Shown here piece after piece: positions 1-9,261 of a stretch of DNA of 64,000 nucleotides. Source of the stretch: Armatimonadetes bacterium Uphvl-Ar1 (GTDB lineage: Bacteria > Armatimonadota > Fimbriimonadia > Fimbriimonadales > Fimbriimonadaceae); the NCBI GenBank assembly GCA_002162075.1, contig CP021423.1, positions 620,001 to 684,000 of the forward strand, given 5' to 3'. Under the pieces are notes generated by a model. It did not search any database, had not been told where the DNA came from, and saw nothing but the letters and a program-made list of their open reading frames with translations. The translations under genes and the position numbers were made by a program. How positions within the stretch are numbered: the first letter of the stretch is position 1; each line of letters starts with the position of its first letter.

Positions 1-1
1 C

Positions 2-991
2 GGCGGTGTGATTTGGAGTGGCGGAGGTGATTACCTACCTGGGGTTGACCTTTCGGTTGCAACAACCAAGACGATTCCTGCTCAGGCTCTCTGGGATGAA
101 GTGCAGGTTTATCCCGGTGCTGGGAATGTCTGGGGGCCGGGAACTTACGGCGAAATCACGGAGATTGGAGCGGCAAAACAACTCCGAGGTCAAATGTGGG
201 GATTGGTTTTCGATACCGGGGGGACTTCGCCGACCTCGGGTGCAATCGTGACCCTCAAAACCAATCCGGGCGGAACAACGGTTGGGTCGGGAACAACCGA
301 CGGGATTGGCTTTTACGAAACAGGAGCCCCACACGGTAAGAAATTCAGCCACAAAGGGTTTTCTGGGTCACTTGAATCTCCGGCGTTTACGGTCTACAAC
401 AGGCTTCGCCATCGAAGATGCTGGCTTGTTGATATCGTTTCCTCAGGCGTTGCGATTGCAGTCCGATCTGATTGGTACATCGCTTACGGCCGAATCAACG
501 ACTCCGGAACCGTTTCCCTCCGGTTTGCTTATGCGGGTCAGGCTCCGGGCGATGAGATTGACACCGGACAATCAGCGGTCAACCTCTCGATGGCCTGGGA
601 CAAGGGTCAGCCTGGTCGCCTGGTGATGGCTCTTGAAAATTCGGGCGGGAATATCAACGTTGTGGCGTCACAAGACGAAGGAGAGATTTGGACATTGGCA
701 ACAACCGTCGCATCAGGGCCAGGGAACACATATCCGGCATTGACCATCACTCCGGACGGAGTTCGCCATGTTTATTGGATTAGTGGTGGAGACACGATCA
801 AAGGTCGGCTCTACAATTCGGCGATGACTGCGTTTGGCGCGGCATTCACCGTGAAGACCGGGGTGGATGATTCGGGTCTCGCCGTTGACAATGCGCGGGC
901 GGCCGGCGGCGTGGCAACCATCGAAATGGCGCACATTGAGAGCGGGGCGGTTGTCGTCAGCCGATCAACTGATGGCGAAACGTTTGTTTAA
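2..991 (+). CDS. Phage tail/fibre-type protein with BNR-like repeats (5' partial)
   Basis: The reading frame is open to the window edge, so the true start lies upstream; the first in-window start codon is a GTG at 8. The N-terminal half holds an Ig/carboxypeptidase-regulatory-like stretch ('TTDGIGFYETG'). The C-terminal half contains sialidase/BNR-type repeats, with 'SQDEGEIWT' and 'SRSTDGETF' resembling Asp-boxes, which suggests a beta-propeller. Such proteins are common as virion tail or fibre components that contact cell-surface glycans. No enzymatic residues were identified. It is the first of five consecutive plus-strand genes ending at a tRNA-type attachment site, which supports a phage origin. 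Exact function is not known; a secreted host protein is the alternative. Confidence 0.6.
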   Translation, partial: GGVIWSGGGDYLPGVDLSVATTKTIPAQALWDEVQVYPGAGNVWGPGTYGEITEIGAAKQLRGQMWGLVFDTGGTSPTSGAIVTLKTNPGGTTVGSGTTDGIGFYETGAPHGKKFSHKGFSGSLESPAFTVYNRLRHRRCWLVDIVSSGVAIAVRSDWYIAYGRINDSGTVSLRFAYAGQAPGDEIDTGQSAVNLSMAWDKGQPGRLVMALENSGGNINVVASQDEGEIWTLATTVASGPGNTYPALTITPDGVRHVYWISGGDTIKGRLYNSAMTAFGAAFTVKTGVDDSGLAVDNARAAGGVATIEMAHIESGAVVVSRSTDGETFV

Positions 992-1008
992 CGTCTCAAG
1001 CCAGTACG

Positions 1009-1347
1009 ATGGCAAGGGCAGGGACACCACCACTGGAATTTTATCGGCTTGTTGGTCGATCTGGCACGGCAACAATCACCGGGAACTTCGTTGACTCATA
1101 CGGCAGATTGGTCGGGAGCTACTTGACCTTTGATGTCACGACTTCGGAGTTTCATAGTCTTGCTGACGTGGCTGGTGGTGCGATTCCCGCCAATGCCGTT
1201 GGGTTCATAATTGGCTCAACTTCAGCTGATTTGGTGATCACAACTGCAAAGTCTGACGAAACGGAGGGAACGCTGGCGGACGCGAAGGCTCGTGCCTATT
1301 ATCACACTGCTGGCACTCGTGGAATTGCACTTGGGGCGGTGTCGTAA
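1009..1347 (+). CDS. Small hypothetical phage structural protein
   Basis: A 112-residue protein starting 'MARAGTPPLEFYRLVG', with Ala/Gly/Thr-rich beta-strand-like composition and no signal peptide or membrane segment. I do not recognise the family. It lies 17 bases after the preceding tail-type gene, and its TAA stop shares one base with the ATG of the next gene (TAATG), so it is clearly part of the same translationally coupled cassette. No good Shine-Dalgarno is visible before the ATG, so coupling to the upstream gene is likely. A minor tail or fibre-associated protein is an inference from position only. Confidence 0.6.
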   Translation: MARAGTPPLEFYRLVGRSGTATITGNFVDSYGRLVGSYLTFDVTTSEFHSLADVAGGAIPANAVGFIIGSTSADLVITTAKSDETEGTLADAKARAYYHTAGTRGIALGAVS

Positions 1348-2675
1348 TGGACGGCTTTGCGGCGACGGGGCGGGTGCCGATCTTACAATTAACACAAAAA
1401 CAACGCGCTCTCGACAATGCGGGCAGAGTTCGCACGAAGATGGACTGGGGCCAAGATGTGTGGTTGGCAATACTGGGCACGTCAAACGAATCCAGCTTTA
1501 TTTTCCCGCAATTCTTCACGAACTTACCAGCCAATGTTCGACTACCATTTTATGCGCCTTTGTCGTCAATGGATGGCACAACGAGTAGCGCGTTTCAGGC
1601 GGTGCAGGCGAAGGGTGGGGCAAGAATTGCAGACACCGGAGTGGCTGGGATGGGGCAGACGCAACTTAGTAACATTTTGCAGGAAAAACATCCTTGGGAT
1701 GCGTGCATCGTCCCTGCGCCAGTTAATGATTTGGTCACATCACTTGCAACGGTTAACGCTTTGCTGGCTTCAGTTTATGCGATTTGTGCGGCATTATCTG
1801 CTAACGGGATTATGCCGCTGGTGCTGACCTGGACGGGTACAAGTAGTTCGTCCGTAGCGTTTAAGCGGGCCTACAACCTCGGCCTTTGGATGATGTGTGA
1901 AGATAACGCTTGGATGTGGGTGGATGTTGAACCATGTACGACTGACCACATAGATGGGGAAGAAAACCCTCTCTATGTTGTTGACACCGTGCATCTTAGC
2001 CGACTTGGTTCGTTTCGGCATACGAACGCTATTGCCCGTGCGCTGAGAGGCGAAGCTCCCTGGAGTCATCCGCTACTACCAAAAGCAAGAGCGCACAATA
2101 CGTCGATCACGAATCAGACTTGGATGAATACCAATGGTGGGGTTTTTAATGATGCGGCGGGTGCCGCGTCACTTTCTGGATTTAACACTACGACGGCGGG
2201 GGGAACCGCCACCGTGCGATCAGCAACATCGGACGAGTTGGAGTTTCTTTGCGGTCACGTTTGCGAACTTACCCGCACGGCGAATACGGGAAGCCTTGAA
2301 GTTAAGGCTTTGATGGATGGCTCTAAAACAATGCAACTTGGTGACGAGTTGTTTGTTACATTTAGGATCGGCGGAGATTTAGACACAACAACAAGTGTCC
2401 CGTCCTATTATTTGCAGACATACAACGCGGCTCCTAACGAGTTTTTGGGGCAGGACAACGGTAATCGCGGGATGTTCTCGAACGATTTCCGGACAGGTAT
2501 CCGTGTGATTCCCACTTCGGCTTCGGCAACTGGCCAGTTAATGGCTGTAGGGATATCGCTTTCAACAGTTGGCGGGTCGTTTGACAGTAGTGCAAAACTA
2601 CTTGTGGGACAGGTTGGAGTATTCAACAAAACCGCGTGGAAACGGGCAGGATTTACCTACCCTGGAATGATTTGA
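1347..2675 (+). CDS. SGNH-like hydrolase in phage tail module
   Basis: A 442-residue protein. The N-terminal 240 residues look like an SGNH/GDSL-type esterase: 'ILGTSNESS' as block I (nucleophile Ser), 'PAPVNDL' as the Asn-containing block III, and 'DTVHLSRLGSFRH' with the Asp-x-x-His pair of block V. The C-terminal 200 residues form a beta-rich domain that could bind carbohydrate or mediate trimerisation. Phage tail proteins of this type often deacetylate surface polysaccharide. The ATG overlaps the upstream stop by one base. The SGNH assignment rests on short motifs only, and GDS is replaced by GTS, so activity is uncertain. Confidence 0.55.
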   Translation: MDGFAATGRVPILQLTQKQRALDNAGRVRTKMDWGQDVWLAILGTSNESSFIFPQFFTNLPANVRLPFYAPLSSMDGTTSSAFQAVQAKGGARIADTGVAGMGQTQLSNILQEKHPWDACIVPAPVNDLVTSLATVNALLASVYAICAALSANGIMPLVLTWTGTSSSSVAFKRAYNLGLWMMCEDNAWMWVDVEPCTTDHIDGEENPLYVVDTVHLSRLGSFRHTNAIARALRGEAPWSHPLLPKARAHNTSITNQTWMNTNGGVFNDAAGAASLSGFNTTTAGGTATVRSATSDELEFLCGHVCELTRTANTGSLEVKALMDGSKTMQLGDELFVTFRIGGDLDTTTSVPSYYLQTYNAAPNEFLGQDNGNRGMFSNDFRTGIRVIPTSASATGQLMAVGISLSTVGGSFDSSAKLLVGQVGVFNKTAWKRAGFTYPGMI

Positions 2676-2686
2676 GGATAACAAAG

Positions 2687-3055
2687 ATGGAAACAATTAC
2701 AGAACAAAAAGAACACAAAGCAAACGTTATTGAGTTTGCATTTTACACCGGACAGCTCGTTTATTACGAGGAAGCCGAAACGGGCAAAGTTGTTGAGGGT
2801 CAAATTCAGCAGATGATCTACAACGGCATGGATCGCGTTTACAAACTGTACGATGATAACCCCATCCCCGCCGAGTTGGTTGACGGTGTAGTTGCAGAAT
2901 CCGCGCTATCGGCTGAATCAGGTGAGTTGAGCGAATATGCCAAGGCCAAAAATGCTTTGCGGCTTGAGCGACAGAGGGTCGCAATTGAGGAGGCCGAGGC
3001 AAATCTCGCGGCACAAAAGTTAGAACTCGAAAAGATTGAGGGCCAGGTTGTTTGA
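2687..3055 (+). CDS. Hypothetical phage protein with C-terminal coiled coil
   Basis: Start chosen at ATG 2687 (GAGG at 2674-2677, nine bases ahead) rather than the in-frame upstream codon at 2636, which would overlap the previous gene. The 122-residue product has a small N-terminal beta-rich domain ('FYTGQLVYYEEAETGKVVEG') followed by a charged helix rich in Glu, Ala and Lys (residues about 75-122) likely to form a coiled coil. Family not recognised. Its stop overlaps the next start (TGATG). Position in the tail cassette suggests a tail accessory or chaperone-like role, but this is inference. Confidence 0.6.
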   Translation: METITEQKEHKANVIEFAFYTGQLVYYEEAETGKVVEGQIQQMIYNGMDRVYKLYDDNPIPAELVDGVVAESALSAESGELSEYAKAKNALRLERQRVAIEEAEANLAAQKLELEKIEGQVV

Positions 3056-3696
3056 TGGACGAACTCAAACAAAAGCTCGAAGACGTTGCCGAGTTGATCG
3101 CTGAGGATGTTGCAGATGTTGATAAAAAGGCGGCTGACCTTGAAGCCATCGTCAAATCTCTTCGCGCCGAAGTTGAGGAGTTAAAAAAGGGTAGCCGGGG
3201 CGGTGGGTTAAAATTTGAAAAAGGAACTCCATGGGTGGATAATGGTGTGACCTATACGCCGACGAAAGTTCCCGAACTTGGTATCACCCTGATTCACAGT
3301 TCGGCCTTCCCGACTGCCCCGATCTTCCGTGTGGATTTCGATGGGCGGGTTGGAGCGTGGCATAGCGTGGGGGTCAAATCGGTTGGTCACGTTCATGGCG
3401 TTGTAAAGTGGATTGAGAACGGCCCCGGTGACCCATTTCAGATCAATCACGGTTCGGGAAAGGGCGACGGACTTTGGGATATAGAAGATGCGAATGGAGT
3501 TAAGCGGCGGGTAGAAGTTCACTACATTTTCTCCGGCTCTGCCCCAGACAAATTCCACCCAGACTTCAAGCGCATTGACACCGACAGGGTGGTTTTTCGA
3601 TCGCTGACGGTCATTGTCGTTGACGGCAAACTCAGCGGGGAAAAGATCGAAGGTCACCACGATTGCTTTGCGAAATTGAAGGAGTGGATTAAGTAA
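3055..3696 (+). CDS. Hypothetical phage tail-type protein, N-terminal coiled coil
   Basis: ATG at 3055 overlaps the TGA of the preceding gene; a TTG one codon earlier is also in frame. The 213-residue product begins with about 45 residues of heptad-rich helix ('ELKQKLEDVAELIAEDV'), then a Gly-rich linker and a compact domain with several His and Trp residues ('HSVGVKSVGHVHGVVKWIE', 'EGHHDCFAKLKEW'). Family not recognised. It is the last gene before the attachment-site-like tRNA fragment, so it is the right-most gene of the presumed prophage. Metal binding by the His-rich part is possible but unproven. Confidence 0.6.
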   Translation: MDELKQKLEDVAELIAEDVADVDKKAADLEAIVKSLRAEVEELKKGSRGGGLKFEKGTPWVDNGVTYTPTKVPELGITLIHSSAFPTAPIFRVDFDGRVGAWHSVGVKSVGHVHGVVKWIENGPGDPFQINHGSGKGDGLWDIEDANGVKRRVEVHYIFSGSAPDKFHPDFKRIDTDRVVFRSLTVIVVDGKLSGEKIEGHHDCFAKLKEWIK

Positions 3697-3765
3697 CCAT
3701 ATTCCCAAGATAGCTAAAACGGACATTTGTTTTTGAGATTTTATGTCACTCCGATGTCACCTTAT

Positions 3766-3800
3766 GCCATGGTCTTGGGTGGCCCAACTGAGACCATGGC
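3766..3800. repeat. Strong inverted repeat at prophage right end
   Basis: A perfect 10-base inverted repeat (GCCATGGTCT / AGACCATGGC) encloses a second nested pair (TTGGG / CCCAA). It lies between the last phage-type gene and the tRNA fragment. It could be a terminator for the phage cassette, although no T-run follows, or a protein-binding site near the attachment region. A shorter 13-base palindrome (CAGGTT G AACCTG) lies at 3820-3832. Confidence 0.5.
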
Positions 3801-3837
3801 TAGATTCAAATTCAGAATTCAGGTTGAACCTGGCTTT

Positions 3838-3884
3838 GCCTTGTAAGCGGTAGGTCATCAGTTCGACTCTGTTATCGGGCTCCA
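3838..3884 (+). other. tRNA-Thr 3' fragment: probable prophage attachment site
   Basis: The sequence reads as the 3' half of a tRNA: an anticodon loop CTTGTAA (TGT, Thr), the 3' anticodon strand GCGGT, a T-loop TTCGACT, an acceptor strand ATCGGGC, discriminator T and CCA. No D-arm or 5' acceptor strand precedes it; the bases upstream do not pair. The T-stem has a mismatch. This is the expected structure of a duplicated 3' tRNA end left by a tyrosine integrase, with the intact tRNA-Thr and integrase at the other end of the element, left of this window. Confidence 0.6.
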
Positions 3885-3927
3885 GATAGAATTCTAATTG
3901 TGAAAACTAACACACTATTTAATTATT

Positions 3928-5204
3928 TCAGCTTTGGTTATCGCTGATTACTTGTGGTTCTGTTAGTCGTTTTCGATTGAAGAAGGCAATGATGCTGCCA
4001 AGGAAGACAGCGGTTCCACCGAAAGCGAGGGCGGGAGTGAGGCCGACGAGGTCGCCGAGGCCGCCGATGAGGAGATTGCCAAGGGGGGCGAGGCCCGCGA
4101 TGGCCCAGAGGTGCATGCTAAGAACTCGGCCGCGAAGGGCTTGGGGCTGAGGAGTTGGAAGAGGGTATTGGTGGTGTTGAATTGAGCGATTTGGCAGAAG
4201 CCCGTCACAAAAAAGAGGGGGGCGGCGAAGTAGATGCTTTTGGTGAAGGCGAGGGTGGTGAGGGCGAGTCCAAACGTGAACATCGCGATACCGACGATGC
4301 GGGTTTTGAAGGGACGGTTGGAGATTGTGGCGATGGTGACGAGGCCGGTGAGGGCTCCGATTCCGATGGCGGAGTAGCAGATTCCGAGACCAGCGGGGTC
4401 GAGACCGAGTTGGTCGGCGGCGATTGCGGGCATTTGAAAGATGTAGGGGACGCCGAATAGTGAAAGGGTGCCTTCCATGAGGAACAGGGTGCGGAGGGAT
4501 GAGTCTCGCCAGGTGAAGAGCATTCCTTCGAAGATGAGGTCTTTGATGGGTTGACCGCGCCGGGCACCGGGCGGAACCACGGTTTTGAGAGCGATGGCGG
4601 CATACAGGATGGCGATATAGCTGACGGCATTGACCCAAAAGCAGACGGCAATGCCAAATGCGGCGGTAAGAATTCCCCCGATGGCAGGCCCGATAGTTCG
4701 GGCGAGGTTGAACGTCATCGCTTGGAGAGGAACGGCGGCAGCGAGGTCGTCTTCGCCAACGACTTCGCGGACAATGGTTTGGCGGGAGGTGGGTTCAACG
4801 GTTTGGACGAGTCCGCCGATGAGAGCGATGGCGAGGATTTGGACAAATGTGAGCGTTCCGATCGAGGCGGCGGTGGCGTTGAAGACGGTCGCAATCATGA
4901 GAATGACCGAAGTTGTAATCAGGATTTTTCTTCGGTCGAGCATGTCGACGAGGACGGCAGAGAATGGCCCGAGGATAGTTACGGGGATCATTGAGAAGAA
5001 TGCGACGAGACCGAGAGCGGTTTTTTTCCCGGTGAGGTCATAAACATATGCGCCTTGAGCAACCATCTGGACTTGGGCGCCGGTGAATGAGATGAGGGCA
5101 CCGAACCAGAGGAGGCGAAAATCGCGGTGGCGGAAGACTCGGAATGCGGGCCAGGACTGGATGAATGCGAAAGCTTTCTCCAAAGGGCCTGACATGAAAT
5201 TCAT
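3928..5204 (-). CDS. MFS transporter (frameshifted in this sequence)
   Basis: A 12-segment major facilitator superfamily permease of the MFS_3/enterobactin-exporter-like type, with the early 'FRHRDFRLLWFGALISFTG' segment and loop 2-3 motif 'DMLDRRK'. The first ten segments are read from 5204 down to about 4147. After the run of four G at 4143-4146 the frame changes, and the expected end ('PQALRGRVLSMHLWAIAG' through 'GSIIAFFNRKRL') continues in another frame to 3928. Adding one base to the run restores a single protein of about 425 residues. Substrate unknown. Either a sequencing indel or a fresh pseudogene; the same kind of lesion recurs elsewhere in the window. Confidence 0.8.
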
Positions 5205-5243
5205 GTTAACCTAGTTTGGTGCCGAAGCTTAGGTAGGGATTGG

Positions 5244-5249
5244 TATAAT
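5244..5249 (+). promoter_or_regulatory. Perfect TATAAT -10 box
   Basis: A consensus TATAAT lies 26 bases before the preferred GTG start of the glycosyltransferase gene, in the divergent gap with the MFS gene. No good -35 hexamer is visible at 16-18 bases upstream. Confidence 0.4.
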
Positions 5250-5275
5250 TGCGAGTGGGAAAAAGGGCAATTTCT

Positions 5276-6395
5276 GTGCGTCCAATGAGGATTCTGCAAG
5301 TGATTTCCAGCTCCGCGACTTCGGGGGCTGAAAAGCATTCAGTCGCGCTTGCGCGACGTTTGCAGGCTAATGGTCACCAAGTGGATTTTGCTTGTCCGGA
5401 TGTGTCTTGGGTGAAGGACGATCTGGCGGGGACTGGAGTTCAGGTTCATCAGGTGGATATGCGCGGGGGCTGGGGGGTTCCGGGTTGGCGACACTTGACG
5501 CGGTTAGGCCGCGAGCGAAAATATGATCTCGTTCATGCGCACTTGAGCCGAGCGGCTTATTTGAGTTTGGTGGCGACGGCTTTCACGGGCAATCCACTTG
5601 TGTGCAGCGTTCATGTCAAAACTCATTACTTGGTCTATCGGCTTGCGGCGCGCAAGTCAAACCGTGTGGTTGCGGTGAGTAACTACATTCAGGGTTTGTT
5701 GGAGGGATCCAAAGTTCCAGCGGGCCATATTGATGTTGTTCATAACGGGACGGACTTTCACGATTTCAACTATTCGTCAGACCGGGATGTGAAGGCGGAG
5801 TTCCAGTTGCCAGAGGATCGGCGACTATTTGGTTTGGTGGGTAGGGTTGCGGAAGAGAAGGGACACCAAATTGCGGTGAATGCTTTTCCGGATGTATTGG
5901 ATCGGCATCCTGATGCCCATATGCTCTTTGTTGGGCGGAGCGAGGGTGAGTTTGCGGAGTACATTCAGAAGCAAGTGAAGTCTCGGGAATTAGATCAGCG
6001 GATTACTTTCACGGGGAATCGTCCGGATGTCGCGCGCATGTTGGATGCGATGGAATTTTCAATTTTGCCGAGTTCGGCGGAGGCTTGTCCGTTGGCGGTT
6101 TTGGAAAGCATGGCTCGGAAGCGTCCCGTTGTGGGGCAAGGATTGGGGGGTTGATGAGCTGGTCATTCACGGGGAAACGGGATTGCTCGCGGAGCAGACG
6201 GCCGAGGAGTTTAGTGCGGGAATTAATTACCTGTTGGATCATGAAGATGACCGGTTGAGAATGGGGAGCAATGCTTTGCAATTGATCCATGAGCGGTTTA
6301 CATTTAATCAAATGATGGAGCGGATGGAAGCTGTTTATGAGCGGGCCGTGCGGGGGCCTAGCGAGGCTGATGTCGGGTTGGGGACTGATTTATGA
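5276..6395 (+). CDS. Glycosyltransferase family 4 (frameshifted in this sequence)
   Basis: A GT-B fold glycosyltransferase of the GT4 type, probably transferring a sugar from a nucleotide donor in cell-surface polysaccharide synthesis. The N-terminal acceptor domain has 'SSATSGAEKHSVALA'; the C-terminal donor domain has 'GLVGRVAEEKGHQ' and the E-x7-E region 'SSAEACPLAVLESMA'. GTG at 5276 is preferred because AAAAGGG precedes it at good spacing; ATG 5285 and TTG 5249 are alternatives. At a run of six G (6145-6150) the frame breaks and a stop follows at 6154; one added G gives 'LGGVDELVIHGETGLLAEQ' in the frame that ends at 6395. About 372 residues when repaired. The stop overlaps the antiporter start. 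Confidence 0.82.
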
Positions 6396-8057
6396 CTTGT
6401 TGCTGGCGTTGTCGGCTGCACTTGTCATGGGATTGATTTTTGAAAAGCTCAAGCTCAGTGCGATCACAGGCTATCTGCTTGCGGGTGCTTTGGTTGGGGC
6501 GGGGGATTGGGTTTGTTGCAACGTCCGGACGAAGTGGACGTCATTGCCGAGATTGGGGTTGCTTTGCTTCTGTTTACTATCGGGTTGGAGTTTAGTTTTC
6601 GGAGCTTGATCCGGCTTGGTGCAGGGGTGCTGATGGGCGGGGTGACGATGGTTCTGGCTTGCACGGCGATTCTGACGGGGGTCGGGGTTTCGTTTGGGCT
6701 TGATTGGCGGGCGGCGGTGATTATTGGGGCAGCAGGGAGTTTGAGTTCGACGGCGATTGTGATGCGGGTTCTTCGTCAGCAGAATGAGCTTGATTCGGTT
6801 CACGGTAAGAGTTCGCTTGGGGTTTTGCTGGTGCAGGATATTGCGATGGTTCCACTTGTTTTGGCAGTGAGTTTTTTGGCCAGTGGGAGTGGAGAGATTG
6901 GCAAAGAATTGGGGCGAGCGTTGTGGGGAGTTGCGATTTTGGTGCTGTTGCTAGTTGTTTTTGTTAGCCAGGTTGTGCCGCGTTTGCTTGATGAGAAAAT
7001 CGTGGCACGGAATCGTGAATTGCCGATTATTTTGGCGGTTGTGACTTGTGTGGGAGCGACTTGGGCGGCGCATGAGCTGAAGATTTCTCCAGCTCTGGGG
7101 GCATTTTTTGCGGGAATGCTGCTGGCTGATTCTAAGTTTAGTGAGCAGATGCGGGCGGACGTTTTGCCGTTGCGGACTTTGTTTGTGACGATATTCTTTG
7201 TGAGCGTTGGGTTATTGGCGGATCTGAGCTGGATGGCGGCGAATTTGCCGCTTGTGATTGGCTCAACAATTGTAGTTATTTCGGTGAAGACGGTTGCCAC
7301 TTATCTGGCTATGCGGCCGTTTGTGCGGGGGATTATTGAGGTTTTGGCGGTGGCGATTGCGCTGAGTCAGGTAGGGGAATTTTCGTTTGTGCTGTTGACT
7401 ATTGGTCGGGATGCCGGGGTTTTGGATTCGGACTTGTTTCAGCTTGTGATTTCGACGATTATGCTGACGCTCCTCGTCGCTCCGGTGATGGTTTCCCGGT
7501 CATTGGTGATCGCTCGATTTTTGGCTAAGCGGTTGGTTCCAGCGAGAAAGCTGGCAAGGAGCGAGCGTGAAGCGCATCCGAAATCCATTCGGGGTCATAT
7601 CTTGATTATTGGATATGGGGAAGCGGGTCAAGCGACATGCGAGGCATTGACGGGCGTTGACTGCCCGACGATGGTTATTGAACTTGATCCTAGACTAGTT
7701 CAGCTGGCGGAGTCGAATGGGAACATGGCGGTGATTGGGGATGCGACGAGTACGGAGTTTTTGCACGAGGTGGCACATGTTGACCAGGCAAAAGTGATTT
7801 TGGTGACAGTGAGTGATCACCTGGTTTGTCGCCGGGTTGTCTCGCTGGTGAAGTCGCTGGCACCAAAAGTACCATTGATAACACGGAGTCGGTATCACGT
7901 TTATTCTCTGGAATTAGATATGGTGGGTGCGGACGAAGTGGTGGACGAAGAAATGCTCGTTGGTAAGCAGATGGGGGATCGCGTCCGCTCACTTTTGGGT
8001 GATGAAGGGAAGAAGCAGAAGAAGTTTAAGTGGGACTCCGATGTGCCTTATGCCTGA
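6370..8057 (+). CDS. CPA2/Kef-type cation:proton antiporter (frameshifted in this sequence)
   Basis: A monovalent cation:proton antiporter of the CPA2 (KefB/KefC) family. Residues about 1-390 form the membrane domain, including 'LLFTIGLEFSFRSL' and 'ALGAFFAGMLLADS'. The C-terminal part is an RCK/TrkA-N domain with nucleotide-binding 'ILIIGYGEAGQATCEAL'. The N-terminal 45 residues ('LSAALVMGLIFEKLKLSAITGYLLAG') are in a different frame; a run of five G at 6501-6505 needs six to join them. ATG 6370 overlaps the glycosyltransferase end by 26 bases; the exact start is uncertain. No ancillary KefF/KefG-type gene is next to it. Potassium or sodium efflux gated by NAD(H) is the family expectation. 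Confidence 0.85.
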
Positions 8058-8107
8058 GAGCTTGGGACCGGATTTGAGTTCAAATGATGTAGAATAGGGG
8101 GTTCGTT

Positions 8108-8575
8108 ATGTCCAACGATTCAATGCTATCTCAAGAGGGATTTGACAAGCTGACGAAAGAACTTGAGTTCTTGAAAGGTCCGGAACGTCAGCGGATCGCG
8201 GAGAATATTCGCGAGGCGAAGTCTCACGGCGATTTGAAAGAAAACGCTATGTATCACGAGGCAAAGTTAAATCAAACACGACTTGAATCGCGGATCGCGG
8301 AGCTTGAGCGAGTTTTGATGCATGCTCAGATTATTGATATGGAGCACGAAGAGGGAACGGCTCATTTAGGATCGAAGATTGTTCTGGAAGATTTGGAATG
8401 GGGAGATAAGATGAAGATTGAGCTTGTGGGCGCATTTGAAGCGGACCCGATCAATGATTTGATATCGGTTGCGGCACCGATGGGCGCGGCATTGTTGGGA
8501 AAGCGTGCCGGTGAAGAAATCGAAGTTGAAGCTCCGGCGGGAACTCAAAAATATAAGATTTTGAGCGTGGATTGA
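8108..8575 (+). CDS. greA: Transcription elongation factor GreA
   Basis: GreA enters the secondary channel of RNA polymerase and stimulates cleavage of backtracked RNA. The 155-residue length is typical. The N-terminal coiled coil carries the signature 'EAKSHGDLKENAMYHEAK' with the acidic tip residues (Asp, Glu) needed for cleavage; the C-terminal FKBP-like domain follows from about residue 80 ('LGSKIVLED'), ending in 'GEEIEVEAPAGTQKYKILSV'. A GGGGG precedes the ATG as ribosome binding site. The next gene begins one base after the stop, so they are co-transcribed. Confidence 0.95.
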   Translation: MSNDSMLSQEGFDKLTKELEFLKGPERQRIAENIREAKSHGDLKENAMYHEAKLNQTRLESRIAELERVLMHAQIIDMEHEEGTAHLGSKIVLEDLEWGDKMKIELVGAFEADPINDLISVAAPMGAALLGKRAGEEIEVEAPAGTQKYKILSVD

Positions 8576-8576
8576 A

Positions 8577-9236
8577 ATGCGAACGTGGCAACTTTTGGCG
8601 GGGCTGGTTTTTGGACTGCTGGTTTCGGGTTGCGACGTTTCGGGTTTGGCGATTGATGGCAAGGAAGGGGGAAGTTTGCTCGAGGTTGCCGATGTTACGA
8701 TTGATCGAGATGCTCTGACGAGTAATTTGGCGCTGATGAAGCCGAACACGGCGATTCGGGTGGGTCAGAAGCTGAATACGGCTTTGGTGGGTGACTATCG
8801 CAAGCCGACAAGAGGAGTCACGTTGAAAGAACTACCCCCTGGGCTAAGTGCGGATTTTGAGGGTTTGGGTTGGGAGACACCTGAGCGGTCGGTGAATTTG
8901 GTCGGGTTGGAAGAGGACATTATATTGGCCTTGGATCTCCTCAATAGGGCCTCGTCGGAGGATCGTGATCAGGCGGTCGAGCGGTACAAATTTGTCTATG
9001 GAGATTCTGATGCGATTGTGAAAGGGGAGACGGCGGAATACTGGTTTTGGGAAGACGGCCCTGTTCGGCTGATGGTCTGCGCAGTGAAAGTTTCGGATAG
9101 TCGGTTTCGACTGACTTCGGTTTTGGGTTTGAAACCGGTGATGGATCGGTTGAGAATGGATCAGGATTCGGCTACGCGCGATGTTGCGGCAGCTCGGCAA
9201 ATTGCATTAGAATCTGCGGAATCGGATACGAAATAA
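8577..9236 (+). CDS. Hypothetical lipoprotein downstream of greA
   Basis: A 219-residue protein with a lipoprotein signal: hydrophobic 'LLAGLVFGLLVSGC' with lipobox Leu-Val-Ser-Gly-Cys and acylated Cys about residue 19. The mature part has no recognised domain; it contains a block 'EYWFWEDGPVRLMVCAVK' typical of SmpA/BamE-like small beta proteins, but the match is too weak to name. The ATG lies one base after the greA stop, implying translational coupling. Probably anchored in the outer membrane or inner-membrane outer face. Confidence 0.7.
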   Translation: MRTWQLLAGLVFGLLVSGCDVSGLAIDGKEGGSLLEVADVTIDRDALTSNLALMKPNTAIRVGQKLNTALVGDYRKPTRGVTLKELPPGLSADFEGLGWETPERSVNLVGLEEDIILALDLLNRASSEDRDQAVERYKFVYGDSDAIVKGETAEYWFWEDGPVRLMVCAVKVSDSRFRLTSVLGLKPVMDRLRMDQDSATRDVAAARQIALESAESDTK

Positions 9237-9261
9237 TTGGGCGGGGGAAACTTTATTTGGT

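Noticed and set aside
3838-3884. A complete tRNA-Thr gene
   Set aside because: No 5' acceptor strand, D-arm or proper anticodon 5' strand exists upstream; only the 3' half is present.
4143-4146. Programmed ribosomal frameshifting in the MFS gene
   Set aside because: The same single-base defect recurs in unrelated genes at plain G/C runs without slippery heptamers or stimulatory pseudoknots; an indel is simpler.
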